The notes under the pieces are model-generated. The model was given only the letters and a program-made list of their open reading frames with translations, was not told the DNA's origin and made no database searches. A stretch of 64,000 nt of DNA from Photobacterium profundum SS9 (lineage in GTDB: Bacteria > Pseudomonadota > Gammaproteobacteria > Enterobacterales > Vibrionaceae): contig NC_006371.1 in the NCBI RefSeq assembly GCF_000196255.1, forward strand, positions 696,332-760,331, in the 5' to 3' direction. This document shows, in pieces, positions 63,592 through 64,000 of the stretch. Numbering within the stretch: the stretch's first letter is position 1; every line of letters starts with the position of its first letter. The position numbers and the translations under genes are program-made.

Positions 63592-64000
63592 GTGAATCTG
63601 AATGATCCCAGTTTGTTTAAACAAAAGTGTTATATCGCAGGTCAATGGGTAACCGCTGAAAACGGCAAAGTAGAGCCTGTTACAAATCCATCGACGGGTG
63701 AAATTATCGGCTATGTACCTGTAATGGGGCAGGAAGAAACCCTGCACGCTATTGAGGTTGCACAGCAAGCATTTTTAAGCTGGAAAAAAGTGTCAGCTAA
63801 AGAGCGTTCAAATACGTTACGTAAATGGTATGAACTTATTTTAGAAAATGTCGATGATCTCGCGACCATCATGACAACTGAACAAGGTAAACCTTTTGCT
63901 GAAGCCAAGGGTGAAGTGGTTTACGCCGCTAATTTTATTGAATGGTTTGCCGAAGAAGCGAAGCGTACATACGGTGAAGTAATACCAAGCCATAAAACCG
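63592..64000 (+). CDS. gabD: Succinate-semialdehyde dehydrogenase (5' part, cut by window edge)
   Basis: The frame opens at GTG 63592 with AAAGGA 9 bases upstream and stays open to the window end (136 codons). The start MNLNDPSLFKQKCYIAGQW matches the GabD N-terminus. TTEQGKPFAEAKGEVVYAAN and FIEWFAEEAKRTYGEVIP are characteristic of the family. The enzyme oxidises succinate semialdehyde to succinate with NAD(P)+ in GABA breakdown. The catalytic Cys and Glu lie beyond the window. The neighbouring gabT is not visible. Confidence 0.93.
   Translation, partial: MNLNDPSLFKQKCYIAGQWVTAENGKVEPVTNPSTGEIIGYVPVMGQEETLHAIEVAQQAFLSWKKVSAKERSNTLRKWYELILENVDDLATIMTTEQGKPFAEAKGEVVYAANFIEWFAEEAKRTYGEVIPSHKT

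Overview
The window looks like a chromosome segment of a member of the Vibrionaceae, most likely Photobacterium or a close relative. This is an inference from protein families: a giant RTX adhesin with T1SS-143 repeats, AstB, a YaeR-type VOC protein, DUF2058, DUF3010, DUF3820, PBP1b, a VasX-like type VI effector and GabD. The DNA is AT-leaning. Housekeeping genes alternate with accessory islands that carry many insertion sequences and broken genes.

Layout. 1-12177: the 3' part of a giant type I secreted repeat adhesin, cut by the left edge. 12443-16046: astB, then a lipoprotein and LruC-domain pair. 16463-20982: a MarC-family membrane protein, an IS630-type transposase, a YaeR-type VOC protein, and an old-yellow-enzyme reductase divergent from a LysR regulator. 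21062-21323: a palindromic MITE; a second full copy lies at 54429-54706, with right-end remnants at 62832-63537. 21396-21917: DUF2058.

22113-36118 (minus strand) is a complete Tad/Flp pilus locus in transcription order: flp, tadV, an AAA ATPase, rcpC, rcpA, a small lipoprotein, tadG, two tadE-like genes, tadZ, tadA, tadB, tadC, tadD. The assembly machinery is intact, but the pilin gene flp has a one-base frameshift and the secretin gene rcpA is split by an IS4-type element that itself has a frameshifted transposase. As read, no pilus should be made. Removing the IS with one target copy restores a 489-codon secretin in frame.

36676-42284 is housekeeping: a phosphohexomutase, a hypothetical protein, mrcB and a Nudix hydrolase. 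42364-51170 is an orphan type VI effector island: a possible group II intron remnant, a PAAR-DUF4123 gene, a VasX-like pore-forming effector split by an IS66-type element, and three tandem copies of a membrane protein that may be immunity genes. All three copies are broken, two of them at simple-sequence tracts (G11, (AT)9, (AT)5). The island is flanked by diverged copies of the 3' end and terminator of the Nudix gene.

51376-54386: a YceI protein, an IS110/IS1111 element and an FAH-family hydrolase. 54754-59786 is a second island bounded by two copies of the 3' end of a DUF3820 gene. It carries a RavA-like MoxR ATPase (frameshifted at the P-loop), a ViaA-like VWA protein, a TIR-like protein, a small Asn-rich protein and an unknown coiled-coil protein with a truncated partner. 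This is the best candidate for an undescribed, probably defence-related module.

59892-64000: DUF3010, a GGDEF-EAL protein, a YgjP-like metallopeptidase, an isoprenylcysteine-methyltransferase-like membrane protein, and the start of gabD, cut by the right edge.

Several single-base lesions lie in short homopolymers. They could be real decay, phase variation or sequence error. The IS insertions, supported by target duplications and perfect in-frame reconstructions, are not in doubt.
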